Assembly: GCA_964057225.1 (NCBI GenBank)
Contig: OZ059898.1
Coordinates: 3,224,001 to 3,288,000 of the forward strand
From: Auanema rhodensis
Taxonomy: Eukaryota; Nematoda; Chromadorea; Rhabditida; Rhabditidae
Direction of reading: 5' to 3'
Length of the DNA stretch: 64,000 nt
This document shows positions 1 to 14,381 of the stretch, piece by piece. Numbering within the stretch: position 1 is the stretch's first letter; each line of letters opens with the position of its first letter. Under the pieces are notes generated by a model. That model made no database searches and was not told the origin of the DNA. It worked only from the letters and a program-made list of their open reading frames with translations. Made by a program: the position numbers and the translations under genes.

Positions 1-2106
1 TTTTTGTCAAAATGTTTTTGGAAGCAATGTTGAGTGTACATGGAAACTCAACATACACTAATGCATCATTTTTCAAACGATCATAACTAATTTTTGTATT
101 AAGCGTTTTTCAATGTAGTATAGTGCATTCGATGCGGATTTTTAAGCTGCGTCGATCTGTGTTATCAGATTTGCGCTAGCTTAAAAATGCACTGAGATAT
201 CAACTGATATAAATTCACACTTATATCCTCGATTTTCACCCTGAAGAAATAATTTTTTCGTTGAATAACATTGTCCATCGTCTTTGCCTTGAAAAAAGGA
301 ATCTAAAAACATCTACTTTTTGCTAAATTATTCTGAAATTTTTCGAAAAAATTTTTGTCAAAATGTTTTTGGAAGCAATGTTGAGTGTACATGGAAACTC
401 AACATACACTAATGCATCATTTTTCAAACGATCATAACTAATTTTTGTATCAAGCGTTTTTCAATGTAGTATAGTGCATTCGATGCGGATTTTTAAGCTG
501 CGTCGATCTGTGTTATCAGATTTGCGCTAGCTTAAAAATGCACCGAGATATCAACTGATACAAGTTCACACTTATATCTTCGATTTTCACCCTGAAGAAA
601 TAATTTTTTCGTTGAATAACATTGTCCATCGTCTTTGCTTTGAAAAAAGGATTCTAAAAACATCTACTTTTTGCTAAATTATTTTGAAATTTTTCGAAAA
701 AATTTTTGTCAAAATGTTTTTGGAAGCATGTTGAGTGTACATGGAAACTCAACATACACTAATGCATCATTTTTCAAACGATCATAACTAATTTTTGTAT
801 CAAGCGTTTCTTAATGTTGTATAGTGCATTCGATCCGGATTTTTAAGCTGCGTCGATCTGTGTTATCAGATTTGCGCTAGCTTAAAAATGCACCGAGATA
901 TCAACTGATATAAGTTCACACTTATATCCTCGATTTTCACCCTGAAGAAATAATTTTTTCGTTGAATAACATCGTCCATCGTCTTTGCCTTGAAAAAAGG
1001 AATCTAAAAACATCTACTTTTTACTAAATTATTTTGAAATTTTTCGAAAAAATTTTTGTCAAAATGTTTTTGGAAGCAATGTTGAGTGTACATGGAAACT
1101 CAACATACACTAATGCATCATTTTTCAAACGATCATAACTAATCTTTGTATTAAGCTTTTCTCAATGTAGTATAGTGCATTCGATGCGGATTTTTAAGCT
1201 GCGTCGATCTGTGTTATCAGATTTGCGCTAGCTTAAAAATGCACCGAGATATCAACTGATATAAATTCACACTTATATCCTCGATTTTCACCCTGAAGAA
1301 ATAATTTTTTCGTTGAATAACATTGTCCATCGTCTTTGCCTTGAAAAAAGGAATCTAAAAACATCTACTTTTTGCTAAATTATTTTGAAATTTTTCGAAA
1401 AAATTTTTGTCAAAATGTTTTTGGAAGCAATGTTGAGTGTACATGGAAACTCAACATACACTAATGCATCATTTTTCAAACGATCATAACTAATCTTTGT
1501 ATTAAGCTTTTCTCAATGTAGTATAGTGCATTCGATGCGGATTTTTAAGCTGCGTCGATCTGTGTTATCAGATTTGCGCTAGCTTAAAAATGCACCGAGA
1601 TATCAACTGATATAAGTTCACACTTATATCCTCGATTTTCATCCTGAAGAATTAATTTTTTCGTTGAATAACATTGTCCATCGTCTTTGCCTTGAAAAAT
1701 CGAATCTAAAAACATCTACTTTTCGCTAAATTATTTTGAAATTTTTCGAAAAAATTTTTGTCAAAATGTTTTTGGAAGCAATGTTGAGTGTACATGGAAA
1801 CTCAACATACACTAATGCATCATTTTTCAAACGATCATAACTAATTTTTGTATTAAGCGTTTTTCAATGTAGTATAGTGCATTCGATGCGGATTTTTAAG
1901 CTGCGTCGATCTGTGTTATCAGATTTGCGCTAGCTTAAAAATGCACCGAGATATCAACTGATATAAGTTCACACTTATATCCTCGATTTTCATCCTGAAG
2001 AATTAATTTTTTCGTTGAATAACATTGTCTATCGTCTTTGCCTTGAAAAATGGAATCTAAAAACATCTACTTTTTGCTAAATTATTTTGAAATTTTTCCA
2101 AAAAAA
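1..2106 (+). repeat. Left flank domain, six heterogeneous monomers
   Basis: Units start at 1, 352, 703, 1053, 1404 and 1755. None has TTCTCG or TTTTCCG, which are common from 2107 on. Rare changes are frequent: GATACAAG and GGATTC in the unit at 352; loss of one A in GGAAGCAATG, GTTTCTTAATGTTG, GATCCGG, CATCGTCC and TTACT in the unit at 703; AATCTTTG in the units at 1053 and 1404; TTTTTCCAAAAAAA with one extra base near 2100. The GATCCGG unit at 703 is of a type otherwise seen only to the right of 36134, linking this flank to the right end of the array. Confidence 0.8.
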
Positions 2107-4210
2107 TTTTTGTCAAAATGTTTTTGGAAGCAATGTTGAGTGTACATGGAAACTCAACATACACTAATGCATCATTTTTCTAACGATCATAACTAATTTT
2201 TGTATTAAGCTTTTCTCAATGTGGTATAGTGCATTCGATGTGGATTTTTAAGCTGCGTCGATCTGTGTTATCAGATTTGCGCTAGCTTAAAAATGCACCG
2301 AGATATCAACTGATATAAGTTCACACTTATATCCTCGATTTTCACCCTGAAGAATTAATTTTCTCGTTGAATAACATTGTCCATCGTCTTTGCCTTGAAA
2401 AAAGGAATCTAAAAACATCTACTTTTTGCTAAATTATTTTGAAATTTTCCGAAAAAATTTTTGTCAAAATGTTTTTGGAAGCAATGTTGAGTGTACATGG
2501 AAACTCAACATACACTAATGCATCATTTTTCAAACGATCATAACTAATTTTTGTATTGAGCGTTTTTCAATGTAGTATAGTGCATTCGATGCGGATTTTT
2601 AAGCTGCGTCGATCTGTGTTATCAGATTTGCGCTAGCTTAAAAATGCACCGAGATATCAACTGATATAAGTTCACACTTATATCCTCGATTTTCACCCTG
2701 AAGAAATAATTTTTTCGTTGAATAACATTGTCCATCGTCTTTGCCTTGAAAAAAGGAATCTAAAAACATCTACTTTTTGCTAAATTATTTTGAAATTTTT
2801 CGAAAAAATTTTTGTCAAAATTTTTTGGAAGCAATGTTGAGTGTACATGGAAACTCAACATACACTAATGCATCATTTTTCAAACGATCATAACTAATTT
2901 TTGTATTAAGCTTTTCTCAATGTAGTATAGTGCATTCGATGCGGATTTTTAAGCTGCGTCGATCTGTGTTATCAGATTTGCGCTAGCTTAAAAATGCACC
3001 GAGATATCAATTGATATAAGTTCACACTTATATCCTCGATTTTCACCCTGAAGAATTAATTTTTTCGTTGAATAACATTGTCTATCGTCTTTGCCTTGAA
3101 AAATGGAATCTAAAAACATCTACTTTTTGCTAAATTATTCTGAAATTTTTCGAAAAAATTTTTGTCAAAATGTTTTTGGAAGCAATGTTGAGTGTACATG
3201 GAAACTCAACATACACTATTGCATCATTTTTCTAACGATCATAACTAATTTTTGTATTAAGCTTTTCTCAATGTGGTATAGTGCATTCGATGTGGATTTT
3301 TAAGCTGCGTCGATCTGTGTTATCAGATTTGCGCTAGCTTAAAAATGCACCGAGATATCAACTGATATAAGTTCACACTTATATCCTCGATTTTCACCCT
3401 GAAGAATTAATTTTCTCGTTGAATAACATTGTCCATCGTCTTTGCCTTGAAAAAAGGAATCTAAAAACATCTACTTTTTGCTAAATTATTTTGAAATTTT
3501 CCGAAAAAATTTTTGTCAAAATGTTTTTGGAAGCAATGTTGAGTGTACATGGAAACTCAACATACACTAATGCATCATTTTTCAAACGATCATAACTAAT
3601 TTTTGTATTGAGCGTTTTTCAATGTAGTATAGTGCGTTCGATGCGGATTTTTAAGCTGCGTCGATCTGTGTTATCAGATTTGCGCTAGCTTAAAAATGCA
3701 CCGAGATATCAACTGATATAAGTTCACACTTATATCCTCGATTTTCACCCTGAAGAAATAATTTTTTCGTTGAATAACATTGTCCATCGTCTTTGCCTTG
3801 AAAAAAGGAATCTAAAAACATCTACTTTTTGCTAAATTATTTTGAAATTTTTCGAAAAAATTTTTGTCAAAATTTTTTGGAAGCAATGTTGAGTGTACAT
3901 GGAAACTCAACATACACTAATGCATCATTTTTCAAACGATCATAACTAATTTTTGTATTAAGCTTTTCTCAATGTAGTATAGTGCATTCGATGCGGATTT
4001 TTAAGCTGCGTCGATCTGTGTTATCAGATTTGCGCTAGCTTAAAAATGCACCGAGATATCAATTGATATAAGTTCACACTTATATCCTCGATTTTCACCC
4101 TGAAGAATTAATTTTTTCGTTGAATAACATTGTCTATCGTCTTTGCCTTGAAAAATGGAATCTAAAAACATCTACTTTTTGCTAAATTATTCTGAAATTT
4201 TTCGAAAAAA
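2107..4210 (+). repeat. Three-monomer higher-order repeat, two tandem copies
   Basis: Copies are 2107-3158 and 3159-4210, each 1052 bp. They share otherwise rare marks in the same order: first unit with GTGGTATAG, GATGTGG and TTCTCG; second with TATTGAGC; third a 350-bp unit with the AATT palindrome, GTCTATC and ATTCTGA. The copies differ at few places, for example CTAATGC against CTATTGC in the first unit and GTGCATTCG against GTGCGTTCG in the second. The unit at 4211 begins like a third copy but has GTAGTATAG and GATGCGG. Confidence 0.85.
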
Positions 4211-7200
4211 TTTTTGTCAAAATGTTTTTGGAAGCAATGTTGAGTGTACATGGAAACTCAACATACACTATTGCATCATTTTTCTAACGATCATAACTAA
4301 TTTTTGTATTAAGCTTTTCTCAATGTAGTATAGTGCATTCGATGCGGATTTTTAAGCTGCGTCGATCTGTGTTATCAGATTTGCGCTAGCTTAAAAATGC
4401 ACCGAGATATCAACTGATATAAGTTCACACTTATATCCTCGATTTTCACCCTGAAGAATTAATTTTCTCGTTGAATAACATTGTCCATCGTCTTTGCCTT
4501 GAAAAAAGGAATCTAAAAACATCTACTTTTTGCTAAATTATTTTGAAATTTTCCGAAAAAATTTTTGTCAAAATGTTTTTGGAAGCAATGTTGAGTGTAC
4601 ATGGAAACTCAACATACACTAATGCATCATTTTTCAAACGATCATAACTAATTTTTGTATTAAGCGTTTTTCAATGTAGTATAGTGCATTCGATGCGGAT
4701 TTTTAAGCTGCGTCGATCTGTGTTATCAGATTTGCGCTAGCTTAAAAATGCACTGAGATATCAACTGATATAAATTCACACTTATATCCTCGATTTTCAC
4801 CCTGAAGAAATAATTTTTTCGTTGAATAACATTGTCCATCGTCTTTGCCTTGAAAAAAGGAATCTAAAAACATCTACTTTTTGCTAAATTATTTTGAAAT
4901 TTTTCGAAAAAATTTTTGTCAAAATTTTTTGGAAGCAATGTTGAGTGTACATGGAAACTCAACATACACTAATGCATCATTTTTCAAACGATCATAACTA
5001 ATTTTTGTATTAAGCGTTTTTCAATGTAGTGTAGTGCATTCGATGCGGATTTTTAAGCTGCGTCGATCTGTGTTATCAGATTTGCTCTAGCTTAAAAATG
5101 CACCGAGATATCAACTGATATAAGTTCACACTTATATCCTCGATTTTCATCCTGAAGAATTAATTTTTTCGTTGAATAACATTGTCCATCGTCTTTGCCT
5201 TGAAAAATCGAATCTAAAAACATCTACTTTTTGCTAAATTATTCTGAAATTTTTCGAAAAAATTTTTGTCAAAATATTTTTGGAAGCAATGTTGAGTGTA
5301 CATGGAAACTCAACATACACTATTGCATCATTTTTCTAACGATCATAACTAATTTTTGTATTAAGCTTTTCTCAATGTAGTATAGTGCATTCGATGCGGA
5401 TTTTTAAGCTGCGTCGATCTGTGTTATCAGATTTGCGCTAGCTTAAAAATGCACCGAGATATCAACTGATATAAGTTCACACTTATATCCTCGATTTTCA
5501 CCCTGAAGAATTAATTTTCTCGTTGAATAACATTGTCCATCGTCTTTGCCTTGAAAAAAGGAATCTAAAAACATCTACTTTTTGCTAAATTATTTTGAAA
5601 TTTTCCGAAAAAATTTTTGTCAAAATGTTTTTGGAAGCAATGTTGAGTGTACATGGAAACTCAACATACACTAATGCATCATTTTTCAAACGATCATAAC
5701 TAATTTTTGTATTAAGCGTTTTTCAATGTAGTGTAGTGCATTCGATGCGGATTTTTAAGCTGCGTCGATCTGTGTTATCAGATTTGCTCTAGCTCAAAAA
5801 TGCACCGAGATATCAACTGATATAAGTTCACACTTATATCCTCGATTTTCATCCTGAAGAATTAATTTTTTCGTTGAATAACATTGTCCATCGTCTTTGC
5901 CTTGAAAAATCGAATCTAAAAACATCTACTTTTTGCTAAATTATTTTGAAATTTTTCGAAAAAATTTTTGTCAAAATGTTTTTGGAAGCAATGTTGAGTG
6001 TACATGGAAACTCAACATACACTAATGCATCATTTTTCAAACGATCATAACTAATTTTTGTATTAAGCTTTTCTCAATGTAGTATAGTGCATTCGATGCG
6101 GATTTTTAAGCTGCGTCGATCTGTGTTATCAGATTTGCGCTAGCTTAAAAATGCACCGAGATATCAATTGATATAAGTTCACACTTATATCCTCGATTTT
6201 CACCCTGAAGAATTAATTTTTTCGTTGAATAACATTGTCTATCGTCTTTGCCTTGAAAAATGGAATCTAAAAACATCTACTTTTTGCTAAATTATTCTGA
6301 AATTTTTCGAAAAAATTTTTGTCAAAATATTTTTGGAAGCAATGTTGAGTGTACATGGAAACTCAACATACACTATTGCATCATTTTTCTAACGATCATA
6401 ACTAATTTTTGTATTAAGCTTTTCTCAATGTAGTATAGTGCATTCGATGCGGATTTTTAAGCTGCGTCGATCTGTGTTATCAGATTTGCGCTAGCTTAAA
6501 AATGCACCGAGATATCAACTGATATAAGTTCACACTTATATCCTCGATTTTCACCCTGAAGAATTAATTTTCTCGTTGAATAACATTGTCCATCGTCTTT
6601 GCCTTGAAAAAAGGAATCTAAAAACATCTACTTTTTGCTAAATTATTTTGAAATTTTCCGAAAAAATTTTTGTCAAAATGTTTTTGGAAGCAATGTTGAG
6701 TGTACATGGAAACTCAACATACACTAATGCATCATTTTTCAAACGATCATAACTAATTTTTGTATTAAGCGTTTTTCAATGTAGTATAGTGCATTCGATG
6801 CGGATTTTTAAGCTGCGTCGATCTGTGTTATCAGATTTGCGCTAGCTTAAAAATGCACTGAGATATCAACTGATATAAATTCACACTTATATCCTCGATT
6901 TTCACCCTGAAGAAATAATTTTTTCGTTGAATAACATTGTCCATCGTCTTTGCCTTGAAAAAAGGAATCTAAAAACATCTACTTTTTGCTAAATTATTTT
7001 GAAATTTTTCGAAAAAATTTTTGTCAAAATTTTTTGGAAGCAATGTTGAGTGTACATGGAAACTCAACATACACTAATGCATCATTTTTCAAACGATCAT
7101 AACTAATTTTTGTATTAAGCGTTTTTCAATGTAGTGTAGTGCATTCGATGCGGATTTTTAAGCTGCGTCGATCTGTGTTATCAGATTTGCTCTAGCTTAA

Positions 7201-10171
7201 AAATGCACCGAGATATCAACTGATATAAGTTCACACTTATATCCTCGATTTTCATCCTGAAGAATTAATTTTTTCGTTGAATAACATTGTCCATCGTCTT
7301 TGCCTTGAAAAATCGAATCTAAAAACATCTACTTTTCGCTAAATTATTTTGAAATTTTTCGAAAAAATTTTTGTCAAAATGTTTTTGGAAGCAATGTTGA
7401 GTGTACATGGAAACTCAACATACACTAATGCATCATTTTTCAAACGATCATAACTAATTTTTGTATTAAGCTTTTCTCAATGTAGTATAGTGCATTCGAT
7501 GCGGATTTTTAAGCTGCGTCGATCTGTGTTATCAGATTTGCGCTAGCTTAAAAATGCACCGAGATATCAACTGATATAAGTTCACACTTATATCCTCGAT
7601 TTTCACCCTGAAGAAATAATTTTTTCGTTGAATAACATTGTCCATCGTCTTTGCCTTGAAAAAAGGAATCTAAAAACATCTACTTTTTGCTAAATTATTT
7701 TGAAATTTTTCGAAAAAATTTTTGTCAAAATTTTTTGGAAGCAATGTTGAGTGTACATGGAAACTCAACATACACTAATGCATCATTTTTCAAACGATCA
7801 TAACTAATTTTTGTATCAAGCGTTTTTCAATGTAGTATAGTGCATTCGATGCGGATTTTTAAGCTGCGTCGATCTGTGTTATCAGATTTGCGCTAGCTTA
7901 AAAATGCACCGAGATATCAACTGATATAAGTTCACACTTATATCCTCGATTTTCACCCTGAAGAAATAATTTTTTCGTTGAATAACATTGTCCATCGTCT
8001 TTGCCTTGAAAAAAGGAATCTAAAAACATCTACTTTTTGCTAAATTATTTTGAAATTTTTCGAAAAAATTTTTGTCAAAATTTTTTGGAAGCAATGTTGA
8101 GTGTACATGGAAACTCAACATACACTAATGCATCATTTTTCAAACGATCATAACTAATTTTTGTATCAAGCTTTTCTCAATGTAGTATAGTGCATTCGAT
8201 GCGGATTTTTAAGCTGCGTCGATCTGTGTTATCAGATTTGCGCTAGCTTAAAAATGCACCGAGATATCAACTGATATAAGTTCACACTTATATCCTCGAT
8301 TTTCACCCTGAAGAATTAATTTTTTCGTTGAATAACATTGTCTATCGTCTTTGCCTTGAAAAAAGGAATCTAAAAACATCTACTTTTTGCTAAATTATTT
8401 TGAAATTTTCCGAAAAAATTTTTGTCAAAATGTTTTTGGAAGCAATGTTGAGTGTACATGGAAACTCAACATACACTATTGCATCATTTTTCAAACGATC
8501 ATAACTAATTTTTGTATTAAGCGTTTTTCAATGTAGTATAGTGCATTCGATGCGGATTTTTAAGCTGCGTCGATCTGTGTTATCAGATTTGCGCTAGCTT
8601 AAAAATGCACTGAGATATCAACTGATATAAATTCACACTTATATCCTCGATTTTCACCCTGAAGAAATAATTTTTTCGTTGAATAACATTGTCCATCGTC
8701 TTTGCCTTGAAAAAAGGAATCTAAAAACATCTACTTTTTGCTAAATTATTTTGAAATTTTTCGAAAAAATTTTTGTCAAAATTTTTTGGAAGCAATGTTG
8801 AGTGTACATGGAAACTCAACATACACTAATGCATCATTTTTCAAACGATCATAACTAATTTTTGTATTAAGCGTTTTTCAATGTAGTGTAGTGCATTCGA
8901 TGCGGATTTTTAAGCTGCGTCGATCTGTGTTATCAGATTTGCGCTAGCTTAAAAATGCACCGAGATATCAACTGATATAAGTTCACACTTATATCCTCGA
9001 TTTTCATCCTGAAGAATTAATTTTTTCGTTGAATAACATTGTCCATCGTCTTTGCCTTGAAAAATCGAATCTAAAAACATCTACTTTTCGCTAAATTATT
9101 TTGAAATTTTTCGAAAAAATTTTTGTCAAAATGTTTTTGGAAGCAATGTTGAGTGTACATGGAAACTCAACATACACTAATGCATCATTTTTCAAACGAT
9201 CATAACTAATTTTTGTATCAAGCGTTTTTCAATGTAGTATAGTGCATTCGATGCGGATTTTTAAGCTGCGTCGATCTGTGTTATCAGATTTGCGCTAGCT
9301 TAAAAATGCACCGAGATATCAACTGATATAAGTTCACACTTATATCCTCGATTTTCATCCTGAAGAATTAATTTTTTCGTTGAATAACATTGTCCATCGT
9401 CTTTGCCTTGAAAAAAGGAATCTAAAAACATCTACTTTTTGCTAAATTATTTTGAAATTTTTCGAAAAAATTTTTGTCAAAATTTTTTGGAAGCAATGTT
9501 GAGTGTACATGGAAACTCAACATACACTAATGCATCATTTTTCAAACGATCATAACTAATTTTTGTATCAAGCGTTTTTCAATGTAGTATAGTGCATTCG
9601 ATGCGGATTTTTAAGCTGCGTCGATCTGTGTTATCAGATTTGCGCTAGCTTAAAAATGCACCGAGATATCAATTGATATAAGTTCACACTTATATCCTCG
9701 ATTTTCACCCTGAAGAATTAATTTTTTCGTTGAATAACATTGTCTATCGTCTTTGCCTTGAAAAATGGAATCTAAAAACATCTACTTTTTGCTAAATTAT
9801 TCTGAAATTTTTCGAAAAAATTTTTGTCAAAATATTTTTGGAAGCAATGTTGAGTGTACATGGAAACTCAACATACACTATTGCATCATTTTTCTAACGA
9901 TCATAACTAATTTTTGTATTAAGCTTTTCTCAATGTAGTATAGTGCATTCGATGCGGATTTTTAAGCTGCGTCGATCTGTGTTATCAGATTTGCGCTAGC
10001 TTAAAAATGCACTGAGATATCAACTGATATAAATTCACACTTATATCCTCGATTTTCACCCTGAAGAAATAATTTTTTCGTTGAATAACATTGTCCATCG
10101 TCTTTGCCTTGAAAAAAGGAATCTAAAAACATCTACTTTTTGCTAAATTATTTTGAAATTTTTCGAAAAAA

Positions 10172-12276
10172 TTTTTGTCAAAATTTTTTGGAAGCAATGT
10201 TGAGTGTACATGGAAACTCAACATACACTAATGCATCATTTTTCAAACGATCATAACTAATTTTTGTATTAAGCGTTTTTCAATGTAGTGTAGTGCATTC
10301 GATGCGGATTTTTAAGCTGCGTCGATCTGTGTTATCAGATTTGCTCTAGCTTAAAAATGCACCGAGATATCAACTGATATAAGTTCACACTTATATCCTC
10401 GATTTTCATCCTGAAGAATTAATTTTTTCGTTGAATAACATTGTCCATCGTCTTTGCCTTGAAAAATCGAATCTAAAAACATCTACTTTTCGCTAAATTA
10501 TTTTGAAATTTTTCGAAAAAATTTTTGTCAAAATGTTTTTGGAAGCAATGTTGAGTGTACATGGAAACTCAACATACACTAATGCATCATTTTTCAAACG
10601 ATCATAACTAATTTTTGTATCAAGCGTTTTTCAATGTAGTATAGTGCATTCGATGCGGATTTTTAAGCTGCGTCGATCTGTGTTATCAGATTTGCGCTAG
10701 CTTAAAAATGCACCGAGATATCAACTGATATAAGTTCACACTTATATCCTCGATTTTCATCCTGAAGAATTAATTTTTTCGTTGAATAACATTGTCCATC
10801 GTCTTTGCCTTGAAAAATCGAATCTAAAAACATCTACTTTTTGCTAAATTATTTTGAAATTTTCCGAAAAAATTTTTGTCAAAATGTTTTTGGAAGCAAT
10901 GTTGAGTGTACATGGAAACTCAACATACACTAATGCATCATTTTTCAAACGATCATAACTAATTTTTGTATTAAGCGTTTTTCAATGTAGTATAGTGCAT
11001 TCGATGCGGATTTTTAAGCTGCGTCGATCTGTGTTATCAGATTTGCGCTAGCTTAAAAATGCACCGAGATATCAATTGATATAAGTTCACACTTATATCC
11101 TCGATTTTCACCCTGAAGAATTAATTTTTTCGTTGAATAACATTGTCTATCGTCTTTGCCTTGAAAAATGGAATCTAAAAACATCTACTTTTTGCTAAAT
11201 TATTCTGAAATTTTTCGAAAAAATTTTTGTCAAAATATTTTTGGAAGCAATGTTGAGTGTACATGGAAACTCAACATACACTAATGCATCATTTTTCAAA
11301 CGATCATAACTAATTTTTGTATTAAGCGTTTTTCAATGTAGTGTAGTGCATTCGATGCGGATTTTTAAGCTGCGTCGATCTGTGTTATCAGATTTGCTCT
11401 AGCTTAAAAATGCACCGAGATATCAACTGATATAAGTTCACACTTATATCCTCGATTTTCATCCTGAAGAATTAATTTTTTCGTTGAATAACATTGTCCA
11501 TCGTCTTTGCCTTGAAAAATCGAATCTAAAAACATCTACTTTTCGCTAAATTATTTTGAAATTTTTCGAAAAAATTTTTGTCAAAATGTTTTTGGAAGCA
11601 ATGTTGAGTGTACATGGAAACTCAACATACACTAATGCATCATTTTTCAAACGATCATAACTAATTTTTGTATCAAGCGTTTTTCAATGTAGTATAGTGC
11701 ATTCGATGCGGATTTTTAAGCTGCGTCGATCTGTGTTATCAGATTTGCGCTAGCTTAAAAATGCACCGAGATATCAACTGATATAAGTTCACACTTATAT
11801 CCTCGATTTTCATCCTGAAGAATTAATTTTTTCGTTGAATAACATTGTCCATCGTCTTTGCCTTGAAAAATCGAATCTAAAAACATCTACTTTTTGCTAA
11901 ATTATTTTGAAATTTTCCGAAAAAATTTTTGTCAAAATGTTTTTGGAAGCAATGTTGAGTGTACATGGAAACTCAACATACACTAATGCATCATTTTTCA
12001 AACGATCATAACTAATTTTTGTATTAAGCGTTTTTCAATGTAGTATAGTGCATTCGATGCGGATTTTTAAGCTGCGTCGATCTGTGTTATCAGATTTGCG
12101 CTAGCTTAAAAATGCACCGAGATATCAATTGATATAAGTTCACACTTATATCCTCGATTTTCACCCTGAAGAATTAATTTTTTCGTTGAATAACATTGTC
12201 TATCGTCTTTGCCTTGAAAAATGGAATCTAAAAACATCTACTTTTTGCTAAATTATTCTGAAATTTTTCGAAAAAA
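10172..12276 (+). repeat. Three-monomer higher-order repeat, two tandem copies
   Basis: Copies are 10172-11223 and 11224-12276. In each the order is: GTGTAG/GCTCTAGC unit ending TTTTCGCT; TATCAAGC unit with CATCC and TTTTCCG; TATTAAGC unit with the AATT palindrome, GTCTATC and ATTCTGA. They differ at the start, where the first copy has the one-base deletion AAAATTTTTTGG and the second has AAAATATTTTTGG. Confidence 0.8.
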
Positions 12277-14381
12277 TTTTTGTCAAAATATTTTTGGAAG
12301 CAATGTTGAGTGTACATGGAAACTCAACATACACTATTGCATCATTTTTCTAACGATCATAACTAATTTTTGTATTAAGCTTTTCTCAATGTAGTATAGT
12401 GCATTCGATGCGGATTTTTAAGCTGCGTCGATCTGTGTTATCAGATTTGCGCTAGCTTAAAAATGCACCGAGATATCAACTGATATAAGTTCACACTTAT
12501 ATCCTCGATTTTCACCCTGAAGAATTAATTTTCTCGTTGAATAACATTGTCCATCGTCTTTGCCTTGAAAAAAGGAATCTAAAAACATCTACTTTTTGCT
12601 AAATTATTTTGAAATTTTCCGAAAAAATTTTTGTCAAAATGTTTTTGGAAGCAATGTTGAGTGTACATGGAAACTCAACATACACTATTGCATCATTTTT
12701 CTAACGATCATAACTAATTTTTGTATTAAGCTTTTCTCAATGTAGTATAGTGCATTCGATACGGATTTTTAAGCTGCGTCGATCTGTGTTATCAGATTTG
12801 CGCTAGCTTAAAAATGCACTGAGATATCAACTGATATAAATTCACACTTATATCCTCGATTTTCACCCTGAAGAAATAATTTTTTCGTTGAATAACATTG
12901 TCCATCGTCTTTGCCTTGAAAAAAGGAATCTAAAAACATCTACTTTTTGCTAAATTATTTTGAAATTTTTCGAAAAAATTTTTGTCAAAATTTTTTGGAA
13001 GCAATGTTGAGTGTACATGGAAACTCAACATACACTAATGCATCATTTTTCAAACGATCATAACTAATTTTTGTATTAAGCGTTTTTCAATGAAGTGTAG
13101 TGCATTCGATGCGGATTTTTAAGCTGCGTCGATCTGTGTTATCAGATTTGCTCTAGCTTAAAAATGCACCGAGATATCAACTGATATAAGTTCACACTTA
13201 TATCCTCGATTTTCATCCTGAAGAATTAATTTTTTCGTTGAATAACATTGTCCATCGTCTTTGCCTTGAAAAATCGAATCTAAAAACATCTACTTTTCGC
13301 TAAATTATTTTGAAATTTTTCGAAAAAATTTTTGTCAAAATGTTTTTGGAAGCAATGTTGAGTGTACATGGAAACTCAACATACACTAATGCATCATTTT
13401 TCAAACGATCATAACTAATTTTTGTATCAAGCGTTTTTCAATGTAGTATAGTGCATTCGATGCGGATTTTTAAGCTGCGTCGATCTGTGTTATCAGATTT
13501 GCGCTAGCTTAAAAATGCACCGAGATATCAACTGATATAAGTTCACACTTATATCCTCGATTTTCATCCTGAAGAATTAATTTTTTCGTTGAATAACATT
13601 GTCCATCGTCTTTGCCTTGAAAAATTGAATCTAAAAACATCTACTTTTTGCTAAATTATTTTGAAATTTTCCGAAAAAATTTTTGTCAAAATGTTTTTGG
13701 AAGCAATGTTGAGTGTACATGGAAACTCAACATACACTAATGCATCATTTTTCAAACGATCATAACTAATTTTTGTATTAAGCGTTTTTCAATGTAGTAT
13801 AGTGCATTCGATGCGGATTTTTAAGCTGCGTCGTTCTGTGTTATCAGATTTGCGCTAGCTTAAAAATGCACCGAGATATCAATTGATATAAGTTCACACT
13901 TATATCCTCGATTTTCACCCTGAAGAATTAATTTTTTCGTTGAATAACATTGTCCATCGTCTTTGCCTTGAAAAATCGAATCTAAAAACATCTACTTTTT
14001 GCTAAATTATTTTGAAATTTTCCGAAAAAATTTTTGTCAAAATATTTTTGGAAGCAATGTTGAGTGTACATGGAAACTCAACATACACTATTGCATCATT
14101 TTTCTAACGATCATAACTAATTTTTGTATTAAGCTTTTCTCAATGTAGTATAGTGCATTCGATGCGGATTTTTAAGCTGCGTCGATCTGTGTTATCAGAT
14201 TTGCGCTAGCTTAAAAATGCACCGAGATATCAACTGATATAAGTTCACACTTATATCCTCGATTTTCACCCTGAAGAATTAATTTTCTCGTTGAATAACA
14301 TTGTCCATCGTCTTTGCCTTGAAAAAAGGAATCTAAAAACATCTACTTTTTGCTAAATTATTCTGAAATTTTTCGAAAAAA

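Noticed and set aside
206-216. TATA-box-like GATATAAATTC in CTGAG-class units
   Set aside because: It arises from a single G to A change in dyad 3 in AT-rich DNA; there is no other promoter element or conserved start near it.
1-351. Unit as an ancient dimer of about 175 bp
   Set aside because: The two halves show no visible similarity beyond shared T-rich and A-rich runs.
3103-3303. Open reading frame of 66 codons on the + strand
   Set aside because: It lies wholly within satellite units and is open only because of local substitutions; the same stretch in neighbouring units is closed. No domain or coding bias.
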